Shown piece after piece: positions 45,177 through 53,622 of a stretch of 64,000 nt of DNA (positions are counted from its first letter, which is position 1; every line of letters begins with the position of its first letter). The notes under the pieces were generated by a model. It saw only the letters and a list, made by a program, of their open reading frames with translations. It was not told the DNA's origin and did not search any database. This stretch comes from Nocardia acidivorans NBRC 108247 (GTDB lineage: Bacteria > Actinomycetota > Actinomycetes > Mycobacteriales > Mycobacteriaceae): positions 1-64,000 of the forward strand of contig NZ_BDAW01000034.1 in NCBI RefSeq assembly GCF_001625085.1, written 5' to 3'. A program made the translations under genes and the position numbers.

Positions 45177-46823
45177 GTGAGCCGCTTCACCGAGGAAATG
45201 TATGCCACCGCGCGCACATCCACGCATGGGCTGGTGACGGGGGAACCCGAAGCCCCGATGCGGCAGTCGTGGGGCGAGATCCACCGCATCGCAAGGCAAA
45301 TGGCGGGTGGCCTCGCCGACGCCGGAATCGGGCACGGCGATGCCGTGGGCGTATTGGCGGGTATGCCGGTCGATATCGCCCCGGCCTGCCAAGCCGTCTG
45401 GATGCGCGGTGGGTCGATCACCATGCTGCACCAGCCCACCCCGCGCACCGACCTACAGATGTGGGCGCATGACACCGAGACGGTGCTGCGCATGATCGAG
45501 GCGCGCGCAGTGGTTTTGGGCGCGCCGTTCGAGGCCGCCGCTCCCCTGCTCGCCGAGCGCGGAATCGCCGTGGTGACCATCGAGCAGATGCGCCGGGGCA
45601 CGGCGATCGATCCGCTGCCGACGGGTGAGGACGATATCGCCCTGCAGCAGTTGACATCCGGCTCCACCGGCTCCCCGAAGGCGGTGCGGATCACGCACGG
45701 CAACTTCTTCGTGAACGCCTACGCCATGTTCGATCGGGTGAAATTCCACCTCGACGACGACGTGATGATCAGCTGGCTACCGCTCTTCCACGATATGGGC
45801 ATGGTCGGATTCCTGAGCGTGCCAATGCAGTTCGGCGCCGAGGTGGTCTGCGTGACCCCGCTGGACTTCCTGGTGCGCCCGATTCTGTGGGCCGAGCTCA
45901 TCTCCAAATATCGCGGAACCGTCACCGCCGCACCGAACTTCGCCTATTCCCTGCTCGCTCGCAGACTTCGCAATGCCGATGACGGCGCTTTCGATCTGAG
46001 CAGTGTCCGCTATATGTGGAATGGCGCGGAGCCGGTGGACGCCGACACCATGGACACGCTCGCCGAAGCCGGAAAACGCTTCGGGCTCAACCCGATGGCG
46101 CTCACCCCGGTCTACGGCATGGCCGAAACCACGCTCGCCGTCTCGATTCCCGATCCCGGGCTCGGCCAGATCCTCGATGTGGTCGACGCCGATCTGCTGG
46201 AGGCGATCGGCAAGGCGGTACCGGTGCGCGATCCCGAACACCATCACAGCGCGGTACGCCGTCTGCCCACCCTGGGCTACCTGGTCGACAATCTGGAGGG
46301 CCGGGTGGTGGACGCGGATCGACAGCCGCTGCCGGTCCGCAGTGTCGGTGTGATCGAATTACGCGGTCCCGCAGTGACTTCCGGCTATGTGACGGTCGAG
46401 GGCTTCCGCCCCGCCCAGGACGCCGACGGCTGGCTCGATACCGGCGATATCGGCTATTTCACCGAGGACGGTCTGGTGGTGGTCTGCGGCCGCATCAAGG
46501 ACGTCATCATCATGGGCGGCCGCAATATCTTCCCCACCGATATCGAGCGAGCGGCCCTGCGCATCAAGGGGGTTCGCCCCGGCAATGCGGTGGCGGTGCG
46601 GCTGGACGCGGGCCAGAAACGCGAGAGTTTCGCGGTGGTGGTGGAGAGCAACGACTTTCAGAATCCGGGCGAGGTCAAACGCATCGAGCACGATATCGTG
46701 CACGCGGTCTTCTCCGAGGTGGGCGTCCGCCCGCGCAGTGTGACCATCCTGGGTCCGGGCGCGCTGCCGAAGACCTCCTCGGGCAAGCTGCGGCGCTCGG
46801 CGACCACGGCGCAGTTGGGCTGA
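45177..46823 (+). CDS. Acyl-AMP ligase (FadD/Pks16-like)
   Basis: This 548-residue member of the adenylate-forming superfamily activates an acid with ATP. Motifs: LQQLTSGSTGSPKAVRITHG (P-loop A3), SWLPLFHDMGMVGFLSVP (as in fatty acyl-AMP ligases), VYGMAETTLAV (A5), GWLDTGDIGYFTEDG (A7), GRIKDVIIMGGRNIFPTDIE (A8) and LPKTSSGKLRRS with the A10 lysine. The LFHDMGM pattern favours a fatty acyl-AMP ligase over a CoA ligase. Its position converging on pth corresponds to pks16 (Rv1013). GAGGAG lies 6-7 nt before GTG 45177. The carrier partner is not in the window. Confidence 0.87.
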   Translation: MSRFTEEMYATARTSTHGLVTGEPEAPMRQSWGEIHRIARQMAGGLADAGIGHGDAVGVLAGMPVDIAPACQAVWMRGGSITMLHQPTPRTDLQMWAHDTETVLRMIEARAVVLGAPFEAAAPLLAERGIAVVTIEQMRRGTAIDPLPTGEDDIALQQLTSGSTGSPKAVRITHGNFFVNAYAMFDRVKFHLDDDVMISWLPLFHDMGMVGFLSVPMQFGAEVVCVTPLDFLVRPILWAELISKYRGTVTAAPNFAYSLLARRLRNADDGAFDLSSVRYMWNGAEPVDADTMDTLAEAGKRFGLNPMALTPVYGMAETTLAVSIPDPGLGQILDVVDADLLEAIGKAVPVRDPEHHHSAVRRLPTLGYLVDNLEGRVVDADRQPLPVRSVGVIELRGPAVTSGYVTVEGFRPAQDADGWLDTGDIGYFTEDGLVVVCGRIKDVIIMGGRNIFPTDIERAALRIKGVRPGNAVAVRLDAGQKRESFAVVVESNDFQNPGEVKRIEHDIVHAVFSEVGVRPRSVTILGPGALPKTSSGKLRRSATTAQLG

Positions 46824-46830
46824 GACGAGA

Positions 46831-46861
46831 ACGCCCCGTCCGGAAATTCCGAACGGGGCGT
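46831..46861. terminator. Bidirectional terminator between the acyl-AMP ligase and pth
   Basis: ACGCCCCGT (46831-46839) and ACGGGGCGT (46853-46861) form a perfect 9-bp stem with a further short inner pairing. It lies 8 bp after the ligase stop and 21 bp after the pth stop on the other strand. Confidence 0.75.
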
Positions 46862-46881
46862 GAGACTCTCCGTTGGACAGC

Positions 46882-47463
46882 TCAGTGCAGCTGGTTCTGG
46901 GCGGGCTCGAGGCCCACGCGCAGCAGCATCTCCACCGCGTCCGCGGCCTGCTCCACGATCACCGGAACCTCTTTGCGCTCGGCCGCCGAGAACGGCTTGA
47001 GCACATAGTCGGCGGGATCCTGGCGGCCCGGCGGACGGCCGATGCCGAACCGCACGCGCAGATAATCCTTGGTGGTCAACGCCTGCGACATCGAGCGCAG
47101 CCCGTTGTGCCCGCCCTCACCGCCGCCCTGCTTCAACCGGATCACGCCGAACGGCAGATCCAGTTCGTCGTGGATGGCGATCACCTCGGTGGCGGGCACC
47201 GAGAAGAATTTCGCCAGCGCCGCGACCGGGCGACCGGACAGGTTCATGAAGCTGCGCGGTTTCGCGATCAGCACCTTGCGCCCGTCCAGGCGCGCCTCGA
47301 GCAGATCCGCACCCGATTTCTTGTGCACGGTGAAACGGCCGCCGACGCGCTCCGCGAGCACATCGGCGACCATGAATCCGACATTGTGCCGGGTGCGCTC
47401 GTATTCGGTTCCGGAATTGCCCAGTCCGACAACGAGCGCGGGCCCGGCCGACGCCTCGGTCAC
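46882..47463 (-). CDS. pth: Peptidyl-tRNA hydrolase
   Basis: Pth recycles peptidyl-tRNA released from stalled ribosomes. The 193-residue protein has the catalytic His in YERTRHNVGF (H26), the KPRSFMNLSG loop, HDELDLPFGVIRLK with the conserved Asp, and GGGEGGHNGLRS. The usual GLGNPG signature reads GLGNSG here, a conservative oddity. The start is GTG 47463. rplY lies 21 bp upstream on the same strand, so the pair forms an operon. Confidence 0.95.
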   Translation of the reverse strand: MTEASAGPALVVGLGNSGTEYERTRHNVGFMVADVLAERVGGRFTVHKKSGADLLEARLDGRKVLIAKPRSFMNLSGRPVAALAKFFSVPATEVIAIHDELDLPFGVIRLKQGGGEGGHNGLRSMSQALTTKDYLRVRFGIGRPPGRQDPADYVLKPFSAAERKEVPVIVEQAADAVEMLLRVGLEPAQNQLH

Positions 47464-47484
47464 GAGAACCGTTGGGGGGCGGTA

Positions 47485-48093
47485 TTACTCGGCGGCGGCT
47501 TCGCCGGCGGCAGCGGCCTCGGCGGCCTCTTCGGTCTCCTGTGCGGAGGCCGGGGCGGCGATGATGTTGACGATCAGCGACTCCGGGTCACCGGCCAGGG
47601 TGACGCCCTCGGGCAGGGTGATGTCGCCCGCGTTGATCTGGGTGCCGGCCTCGACGCCCTCGATGGAGACATCGATGGACTCGGGCAGGTTCATGACGTC
47701 GGCCTCGATGGAGATCACGGTGACATCGGAGGTGACCAGGGTGCCGGAGGCGGCCTCGCCGACCAGGTTCACGTGCACATCGGCGACGACGCGCTCACCG
47801 CGACGGATGACCAGCAGGTCGGCATGCTCGATGTAGCGACGGATCGGGTGCACGACAACCGACTTGGTGAGCGCCAGGTGCTTCTCGCCCGCGATGTTCA
47901 GGTTCAGCACGGCATTGGTGCCGTGCTCACGCAGGATGGCGGCGAAGTCACGCGCGTTCACGGCGAGGTGCTGCGGCTCGGTGTTGTGGCCGTAGAGCAC
48001 GGCGGGGACGTTGCCGTCGCGGCGGGTGCGGCGGGCCGCGCCCTTGCCGAACTCGGTGCGTACGGTGGCTTCGAGAAGGTTGGCGTCGGACAT
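47485..48093 (-). CDS. rplY: 50S ribosomal protein L25/general stress protein Ctc
   Basis: This 202-residue protein is the long (Ctc) form of L25, which binds 5S rRNA through its N-terminal domain (RTEFGKGAARRTRRDGNVPAV, then LYGHNTEPQHLAV). The C-terminal domain (VHVNLVGEAASGTL, SIEGVEAGTQINAGDITLPE) ends in an Ala/Glu-rich tail (about 185-202). It is followed by pth in the same direction, the common arrangement. Its upstream flank holds the remains of a TetR-like gene. Confidence 0.95.
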   Translation of the reverse strand: MSDANLLEATVRTEFGKGAARRTRRDGNVPAVLYGHNTEPQHLAVNARDFAAILREHGTNAVLNLNIAGEKHLALTKSVVVHPIRRYIEHADLLVIRRGERVVADVHVNLVGEAASGTLVTSDVTVISIEADVMNLPESIDVSIEGVEAGTQINAGDITLPEGVTLAGDPESLIVNIIAAPASAQETEEAAEAAAAGEAAAE

Positions 48094-48450
48094 GACTGTC
48101 TACTCCTACGGCTCGTCCGGGCTGATGTCAGTGTGCCGGCCAGGGGAACTTGCCGCCCTGGCGCGATGTTGGTCGATTCGCCTGGCGAAGACCAACAGGG
48201 ACGGCCGGAAGCCGAAACCCGTCGATCACGGTGGACATTTTTGGGGTGCCGCACCCTCGCCGAGACAACCTGAAGACTCTAACACGCGGTCATAGATGCC
48301 CCACACCGCCCCCACCTCGAGCTATACGCGCGTCGCGGGCGAACTAGGCGGCCTCGGCCCGCGCGGCGAATGTGGCCGCCCGCCGCCCGGCTTGTCCAAC
48401 GTGCCCGTCGCACAGTTGCCGGGTGCGGGCATGCCCAACTTCCGCCGCAA

Positions 48451-48722
48451 TTCGCCGTCGAGCGCCCGGAGGTGTTCACCCTGATGTTCCGGCACGACCT
48501 CCTCGAGGGCGCGGGCGAGAACCTGCGGGCCACCACCACACCGCCCATGTTCCGGCGCTGGCGCGATCTCGTCGCCACCGCGAGCACTCCCCAGGCCGCC
48601 GGCGGCACCCCCCTGACGCCGACGAAATCGCGCTCAGCCGCTGGACCAGCCTGCACGGGGTGGCGACCCCGGTGGCCAATCGCAGCCGCGAGGCCATGGC
48701 CCCCGGCTTCGACGCCGACCGA
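48451..48722 (+). pseudogene. Decayed TetR-family C-terminal domain
   Basis: Between rplY and prfC, two frames carry fragments that look like the ligand domain of a TetR regulator: PEVFTLMFRHDLLEGAGENL in one frame, then after a shift near 48610 DEIALSRWTSLHGVATPVAN in another. The first resembles the common HPELFALMFR motif and the second the W.L.HG.A motif of such domains. No intact HTH domain is visible upstream (48094-48450), so this is a remnant. The rest of the 717-bp gap between rplY and prfC shows no other gene. Confidence 0.5.
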
Positions 48723-48810
48723 CGGTCACCGCCGCCATCACCCACCACCTGCCCAGGTGAGGGTGTTCGCGTACCCTGGTTCGGTTGCCTCGTCTGTGAA
48801 GGAGTCCCCC

Positions 48811-50436
48811 GTGAGTTCCCCGACTACCAGTGCGACCACGCCCCGGACCGGGCGGTTGGCCGACGAGGTGGCCCGGCGGCGCACCTTCGCGGTGATCTCC
48901 CATCCCGACGCCGGTAAGTCGACGCTGACCGAAGCGCTGGCGCTGCACGCCAAGGTGATCTCCGAGGCGGGCGCGATCCACGGCAAGGCCGGCCGCAAAT
49001 CCACCGTCTCGGACTGGATGGAGATGGAGAAGGCGCGCGGTATCTCCGTCAGCTCCACGGCCCTGCAATTCGAATACGGCGACTGCGTCATCAACCTGGT
49101 CGACACCCCCGGTCACTCCGACTTCTCCGAGGACACCTACCGCGTGCTCACCGCGGTCGACGCCGCGGTCATGCTGATCGACGCCGCCAAAGGCCTGGAA
49201 CCGCAGACGCTCAAGCTCTTTCAGGTCGCGCGCGATCGCGGAATTCCGGTCATCACCGTCATCAACAAGTGGGACCGGCCGGGCCAGGCGCCGCTGGAAC
49301 TCCTCGATGAGATCACCGATCGCATCGGCCTCACCCCGACCCCGCTCTTCCTGCCCGTCGGCATCGCGGGTGATTTCCGCGGACTGCTGCGCCGCGGCGA
49401 AGAGGGCGCACCGGCCGAGTACATCCACTTCACCCGCACCGCCGGTGGCGCGACCATCGCGCCCGAGGAACACCTCACCCCCGAACAGGCCGCCGAACGC
49501 GAGGGCGAAGCCTGGATCACCGCCGTCGAGGAGAGCGAACTGCTCTCCGCCGCGGGCCAGGATCATGATCAGGAACTGTTCCTGGCCGGGCACACCTCGC
49601 CGGTGATCTACGGCTCCGCCATGCTGAATTTCGGTGTGCGCCAACTCCTCGAGACGCTCATCGAGCTCGCGCCCGCACCGCGCGCCCGCATCGACATCAA
49701 TGACCGCCCGCGCGAGACCGAGGACCCGTTCAGCGCCGTCATCTTCAAGGTGCAGGCGGGGATGGACACCGCGCATCGCGACCGGCTGGCATTCATGCGC
49801 ATCGTCTCGGGGGAATTCGAGCGCGGCATGGTGGTGACGCACGCGCAGACCGGTCGCCCGTTCGCCACCAAATACGCGCTGACCATCTTCGGCCGCGAGC
49901 GCTCCACCGTCGATACCGCGTACCCGGGCGATGTGGTGGGCCTGGTCAACGCGACCGCCCTGGCTCCCGGTCACACGCTGTACGCCGAGAAGAAGGTGCA
50001 GTTCCCGCCGATCCCGTCCTTCGCGCCGGAGCATTTCGCCACCCTGCGCGCGCAGAGCGCCGGTAAGTACAAGCAGTTTCGAAAGGCCATCGACCAGCTG
50101 GACTCCGAAGGCGTTGTGCAGGTGCTGCGCAATGACATTCGCGGTGACGCGTCACCGGTGCTGGCCGCCGTCGGTCCCATGCAGTTCGAGGTGGTCACCG
50201 CGCGCATGCTCGGTGAGTACAACGTCGAGACCCAGCTCGACTTCCTTCCGTACCAGTTGGCCCGCCGCACCGATGCCGAATCCGCGGTCGAGCTCGGACG
50301 CCAGCGCGGCGTGGAGGTCTTCACCCGCACCGACGGTGTCATGCTCGCGCTCTTCGGTGACAAGTGGAAGCTGGCGTATGTGCAGAAGGAACACCCGGAT
50401 CTGACGCTGGAACCGCTGGTCGCCACCGCGGACTAG
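48811..50436 (+). CDS. prfC: Peptide chain release factor 3
   Basis: RF3 is a GTPase that ejects RF1/RF2 from the ribosome after termination. The 541-residue protein has the G domain motifs AVISHPDAGKSTL (G1), a switch I region with RGISVSSTALQFEY, VDTPGHSDFSEDTYR (G3) and VINKWDR (G4), followed by the RF3-specific beta-barrel and C-terminal domains (MQFEVVTARMLGEYNVE, KWKLAYVQKEHP). GTG 48811 is 6 nt after AAGGAG. A long in-frame extension upstream covers the TetR remnant and is not part of the gene. Confidence 0.96.
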   Translation: MSSPTTSATTPRTGRLADEVARRRTFAVISHPDAGKSTLTEALALHAKVISEAGAIHGKAGRKSTVSDWMEMEKARGISVSSTALQFEYGDCVINLVDTPGHSDFSEDTYRVLTAVDAAVMLIDAAKGLEPQTLKLFQVARDRGIPVITVINKWDRPGQAPLELLDEITDRIGLTPTPLFLPVGIAGDFRGLLRRGEEGAPAEYIHFTRTAGGATIAPEEHLTPEQAAEREGEAWITAVEESELLSAAGQDHDQELFLAGHTSPVIYGSAMLNFGVRQLLETLIELAPAPRARIDINDRPRETEDPFSAVIFKVQAGMDTAHRDRLAFMRIVSGEFERGMVVTHAQTGRPFATKYALTIFGRERSTVDTAYPGDVVGLVNATALAPGHTLYAEKKVQFPPIPSFAPEHFATLRAQSAGKYKQFRKAIDQLDSEGVVQVLRNDIRGDASPVLAAVGPMQFEVVTARMLGEYNVETQLDFLPYQLARRTDAESAVELGRQRGVEVFTRTDGVMLALFGDKWKLAYVQKEHPDLTLEPLVATAD

Positions 50437-50462
50437 CAGCCGGGCGCATGCTCACCGGCGGG

Positions 50463-50497
50463 GTGGATCCCGGCCGAAAGCATGCCGGGATGACGGG
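50463..50497. repeat. Half copy of a dispersed REP-like element
   Basis: GTGGATCCCGGCC and GCCGGGATGACGGG, separated by 6-8 bases, match the right half of the palindrome at 54484-54571. It lies between prfC and a convergent SnoaL-like gene. Confidence 0.6.
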
Positions 50498-50504
50498 GGT
50501 CGAA

Positions 50505-51029
50505 TCAGCCCATGGTCCCCGTCGCGTCGGGGGGCATGGGGTCGGTGCGCGGGGTGTCCGCCGGATCGCGGGCGATGAGCCCCCAGCGGCTGGAGGTCAG
50601 GCGCAGGCTGGGGAGATCCGAGAGCGAGAGCACCACCTCGTAGGTGCGCTCATAGCCGGTGTGCGCGATGCGCCAGTTGCCGTCCTCGCACTTCACGTAC
50701 TGGTCGGAGTAGAAGGCCGCGCCGCGCAGCAGCATATTGTGGCCCGGGATCAGGACCGTATCGGCGAGGTACCAGGTGCCGACGGCGGTATCGCCGGTGA
50801 TATCGATCTCCGGGTGGTCGCAGCGGTGTTCGGTGATCACGTGCGGGCCGAGGGTGTTGCGCATGAACGCCAGGAACGCGTCACGGGATTCGAACTGGAG
50901 GTACTCGCTGTAGGTGGCGGTCGCCTCCGGGATCATGGTGTCGGCGAACTCCTCCCACGACTTGGTGTCGAGGGCACGCAGATACCGGAACTTCAACCGG
51001 CTTATCGCGGCGACCGCATCGGAATCCAT
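50505..51029 (-). CDS. SnoaL/NTF2-like domain protein
   Basis: This 174-residue protein has the NTF2-like fold of the SnoaL_4 type: an N-terminal helix (SRLKFRYLRALDTKSWEEFA), then TMIPEATATYSEY, ITEHRCDHPEIDITGDTAVG and WRIAHTGYERTYEV. Members are polyketide cyclases, dehydratases or simple ligand-binding proteins, and the function here cannot be told. ATG 51029 begins the domain; a frame to 51128 would add 33 unrelated residues. It is transcribed alone or after the Abi-alpha-like gene upstream. Confidence 0.75.
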   Translation of the reverse strand: MDSDAVAAISRLKFRYLRALDTKSWEEFADTMIPEATATYSEYLQFESRDAFLAFMRNTLGPHVITEHRCDHPEIDITGDTAVGTWYLADTVLIPGHNMLLRGAAFYSDQYVKCEDGNWRIAHTGYERTYEVVLSLSDLPSLRLTSSRWGLIARDPADTPRTDPMPPDATGTMG

Positions 51030-51144
51030 AACACCCACAATCCCATCAGAGGTGCGGGATACTGCGGCATTTAGAGCAGATCTGTACCGTATCGCTACCG
51101 TTCCGCCACTGGGCACCCCGGTCCGCACCGGGGTGCGAGCGCCG

Positions 51145-52047
51145 CTAATTTCCGATGCTGAAGCAGGTGGTGCAGAAGTCCTCGCCGAACTCGGTGAGGC
51201 GCAGGCTCTTTCGGACGATCTTGGGCGCGCGGCCCGCCTTCTTGAGGGCCGACTCCACCACCGGCTGCACCTCCAGCACCATATAGCGCGACAGCACCAC
51301 CGGATCGTCGGAGGTGGTGGTCAGGCCCAGGCGGTTGAGGTTGATCAGATAGTGGCGGGCGCGGTCCGGATAGCGCACGCCCGCCTGCTCGGGCACCGAG
51401 GTGAGATCGCCCTGGACCAGCTCCGAGCCGATGCCCAGCGGGCGATTGGTCCGCACGTCGACGGTGGGCTGCGGGCCGTTCAGGGCCATGAAACGCAGGA
51501 TGCGCGCCTCATCCGGGGCGAGCTGATCGAGAATGCGGTCGTACGCCGGGTGCACATCCTCGTTGAAGTAGACATCGGCCGAGCGCGCGAGCAGTGCGTC
51601 ACCGCGGCGACGCAGTTCCTCGCTGGAGGCCGAACGCAGCAGTCCCCCGACGCCGATGGCCTGCTGACTCGGCCCGCCCACCGGAGTCGGTACGTAACTG
51701 ACGATTTCGCGCACCGACCCCTCGGTGACGCCGAGTGCGCTGCGCGCGATGGACCGCAGCGCGGCCCCCGTCCGCTCGGCGATATCGGCCGAGGATTCCC
51801 CGTCCAGGGCCGCCTGCGTCAATTGCTTGGTGATATCGAAGCTCGTCTCGACCGCCCACTGGCCCGAGCGCGCCGCGGTGCCGACCGCGAGCCCCGCCGC
51901 CCGGAAGACGCCGCGAATCAGTCGGGCCTCATTGCTGATCTGGCGCTGCTCGACGTCCGAACTGCGTTCCACGGCACGGGGACCCGGACGGACCACCTCG
52001 CCTGCACCCCCCTGCGACTGCCCGGTCCTGTCGTCTGTCACGTCCAT
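51145..52047 (-). CDS. Abi-alpha (DUF4393)-like protein, paralogue A
   Basis: This 300-residue protein resembles Abi-alpha/DUF4393: a central ADVYFNEDVHPAYDRILDQL, then APDEARILRFMALNGPQPTV, and a C-terminal winged-helix-like part LTTTSDDPVVLSRYMVLEVQ ending in LTEFGEDFCTTCF. The family name comes from an abortive-infection protein; no catalytic motif is seen. A second copy lies at 53613-54473 on the other side of a DUF445 gene, sharing the APDEARI core, the YL.NL.RLGL segment and the T.FG..F..TC end. The start could be ATG 52047 or GTG 52041, the latter with GGAG at good spacing. Confidence 0.65.
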   Translation of the reverse strand: MDVTDDRTGQSQGGAGEVVRPGPRAVERSSDVEQRQISNEARLIRGVFRAAGLAVGTAARSGQWAVETSFDITKQLTQAALDGESSADIAERTGAALRSIARSALGVTEGSVREIVSYVPTPVGGPSQQAIGVGGLLRSASSEELRRRGDALLARSADVYFNEDVHPAYDRILDQLAPDEARILRFMALNGPQPTVDVRTNRPLGIGSELVQGDLTSVPEQAGVRYPDRARHYLINLNRLGLTTTSDDPVVLSRYMVLEVQPVVESALKKAGRAPKIVRKSLRLTEFGEDFCTTCFSIGN

Positions 52048-52299
52048 CTCCGAATATTGCCAGGTGAACTGATTCGTCCACAGATTATTGCCCCCGACAG
52101 ACCTACGGGTTCGGCGAACCCCCGCCATTCTCGTTGGTGAACTCGAATGAGTGGAACACCGGGGCAACCACTGTGACACAGATCTCCGACCCAGACACTC
52201 TCTCACTGGACTCGCTTCCGGAATCCGAAGTAAGGTCCGGGATGCCGATGGGGTTGACGCCGGCGGTGGTACCGGTGCGTGGTCGGCAGGAGGGTGACG

Positions 52300-53622
52300 T
52301 TGCTAGAGAGTGTCTTCGGAGTCCACCCGACAATTTTGCTGGAACTGATCACGATTCCGTTGTTCACAGGGGTTATCGGTTACATCACCAACTGGACCGG
52401 CGTGCTCATGCTGTTCAAGCCGATCGCCTTCCACGGGTTTCGCATGCCCGGTCTCGCGGCCCTGTTTCCCTTCCTGCCCAAGCGAATTCAGGTGCTGCCG
52501 CTGCTCCAGTACGACGGGCGGATGGGCTGGCAGGGCATTGTTCCCTCGCGGGCGGACAAGATGGCGAGTATCGCGGTCGACAAAGGATTGGCGAAACTGG
52601 GCAGTGTCGCGGACTTCTATCGCGAACTCGAACCCGACAAGCTCGCGGAACATCTGACTGAAATAGCGGAACTCCAGATACGCGACATCGTGGAAGACAT
52701 CCTGCGGCGCGAACATCCGCAACTTTGGTACAACCTGCCCAATGGCGTTCGGGAGATGGTGCACGCCCGCGTCGCCGAACAGCTGCCGACAATTCTGCGC
52801 GAACTCACCGATGAACTCGGCAACAACATCGATCAACTGCTGGACGTCAAGCAGATGGTGATTCGCTACTTCCAGGCGCGACCGCAGTTGCTCAACAGCC
52901 TGTTCCAGGTGCTCGGCGCCAAAGAACTCCGATTCATGCAGAACTTCGGTTTCTACTTCGGCGCGCCCATGGGCCTGGTGCTGGTCGGGATTCTGCACTG
53001 GACCGGATGGTCCGCGCTGGCGGTGCTGCCGATCGGCGGGATCGTCATCGGCTGGGTGGTGAACTGGGTCGGCATCAATATGATCTTCGCGCCCGCCTAT
53101 CCGAAGTGGTGGGCGCCGTGGCGGCAGGGGCTGCTGGTCAAACGGCAGCCCGAGATCACCGAGGGCTACGCGGACATGGTGGCCAGCCAGATCATGACCG
53201 TCGCCAATATCGGTGACGAGCTGCTGAACGGTCCGCGCTCGGACCGCACCATGCAGATGCTCGCGGACACCCTCAAGCCCGCCGCGGACCAGGCGCTCGG
53301 ACCCGCCCGCGGGGCGGTGAAGTTCTTCCTGGGAGATCGCGAATACGACTCGCTGCAGGACAGTTTCACCGCCGAGTCCATGAAGATCGCCCCGATCGCC
53401 TTCGCGGACCCGGCGTTCAACGTGCGCCAGGGCAAGCAGGTGCAGGAGTACATCGCCAAACAAATGTCGGCACTGCCGCCGCCGGAGTTCGTGGACATGC
53501 TGCGTTCGGCCATCAAACAAGATGAATGGCTCTTGTTTGTCCATGGCGGTGTGCTGGGGCTCATAGCCGGTTACGCTCACCTCCTGATCTTCGGAACAGG
53601 AGTGGCTACCTCATGGATATGA
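52300..53622 (+). CDS. DUF445 family membrane protein
   Basis: This 440-residue protein has the DUF445 signature twice: GYITNWTGVLMLFKPIAFHG near the N-terminus and GWVVNWVGINMIFAPAYPKW in the middle, each next to a membrane helix. A third helix is at the C-terminus (VLGLIAGYAHLLIFGTGVAT). The soluble parts are helical. Its function is unknown; related proteins are found in spore and cell-surface contexts. TTG 52300 is chosen because AGGAGG is 6 nt upstream; GTG 52279 and GTG 52294 are alternatives. The next Abi-alpha-like gene starts 10 bp before its stop, so the two are coupled. Confidence 0.82.
   Translation: MLESVFGVHPTILLELITIPLFTGVIGYITNWTGVLMLFKPIAFHGFRMPGLAALFPFLPKRIQVLPLLQYDGRMGWQGIVPSRADKMASIAVDKGLAKLGSVADFYRELEPDKLAEHLTEIAELQIRDIVEDILRREHPQLWYNLPNGVREMVHARVAEQLPTILRELTDELGNNIDQLLDVKQMVIRYFQARPQLLNSLFQVLGAKELRFMQNFGFYFGAPMGLVLVGILHWTGWSALAVLPIGGIVIGWVVNWVGINMIFAPAYPKWWAPWRQGLLVKRQPEITEGYADMVASQIMTVANIGDELLNGPRSDRTMQMLADTLKPAADQALGPARGAVKFFLGDREYDSLQDSFTAESMKIAPIAFADPAFNVRQGKQVQEYIAKQMSALPPPEFVDMLRSAIKQDEWLLFVHGGVLGLIAGYAHLLIFGTGVATSWI

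Noticed and set aside
46873..48273. 466-codon plus-strand frame over pth and rplY
   Set aside because: It is a mirror frame; pth and rplY on the minus strand carry all family motifs.
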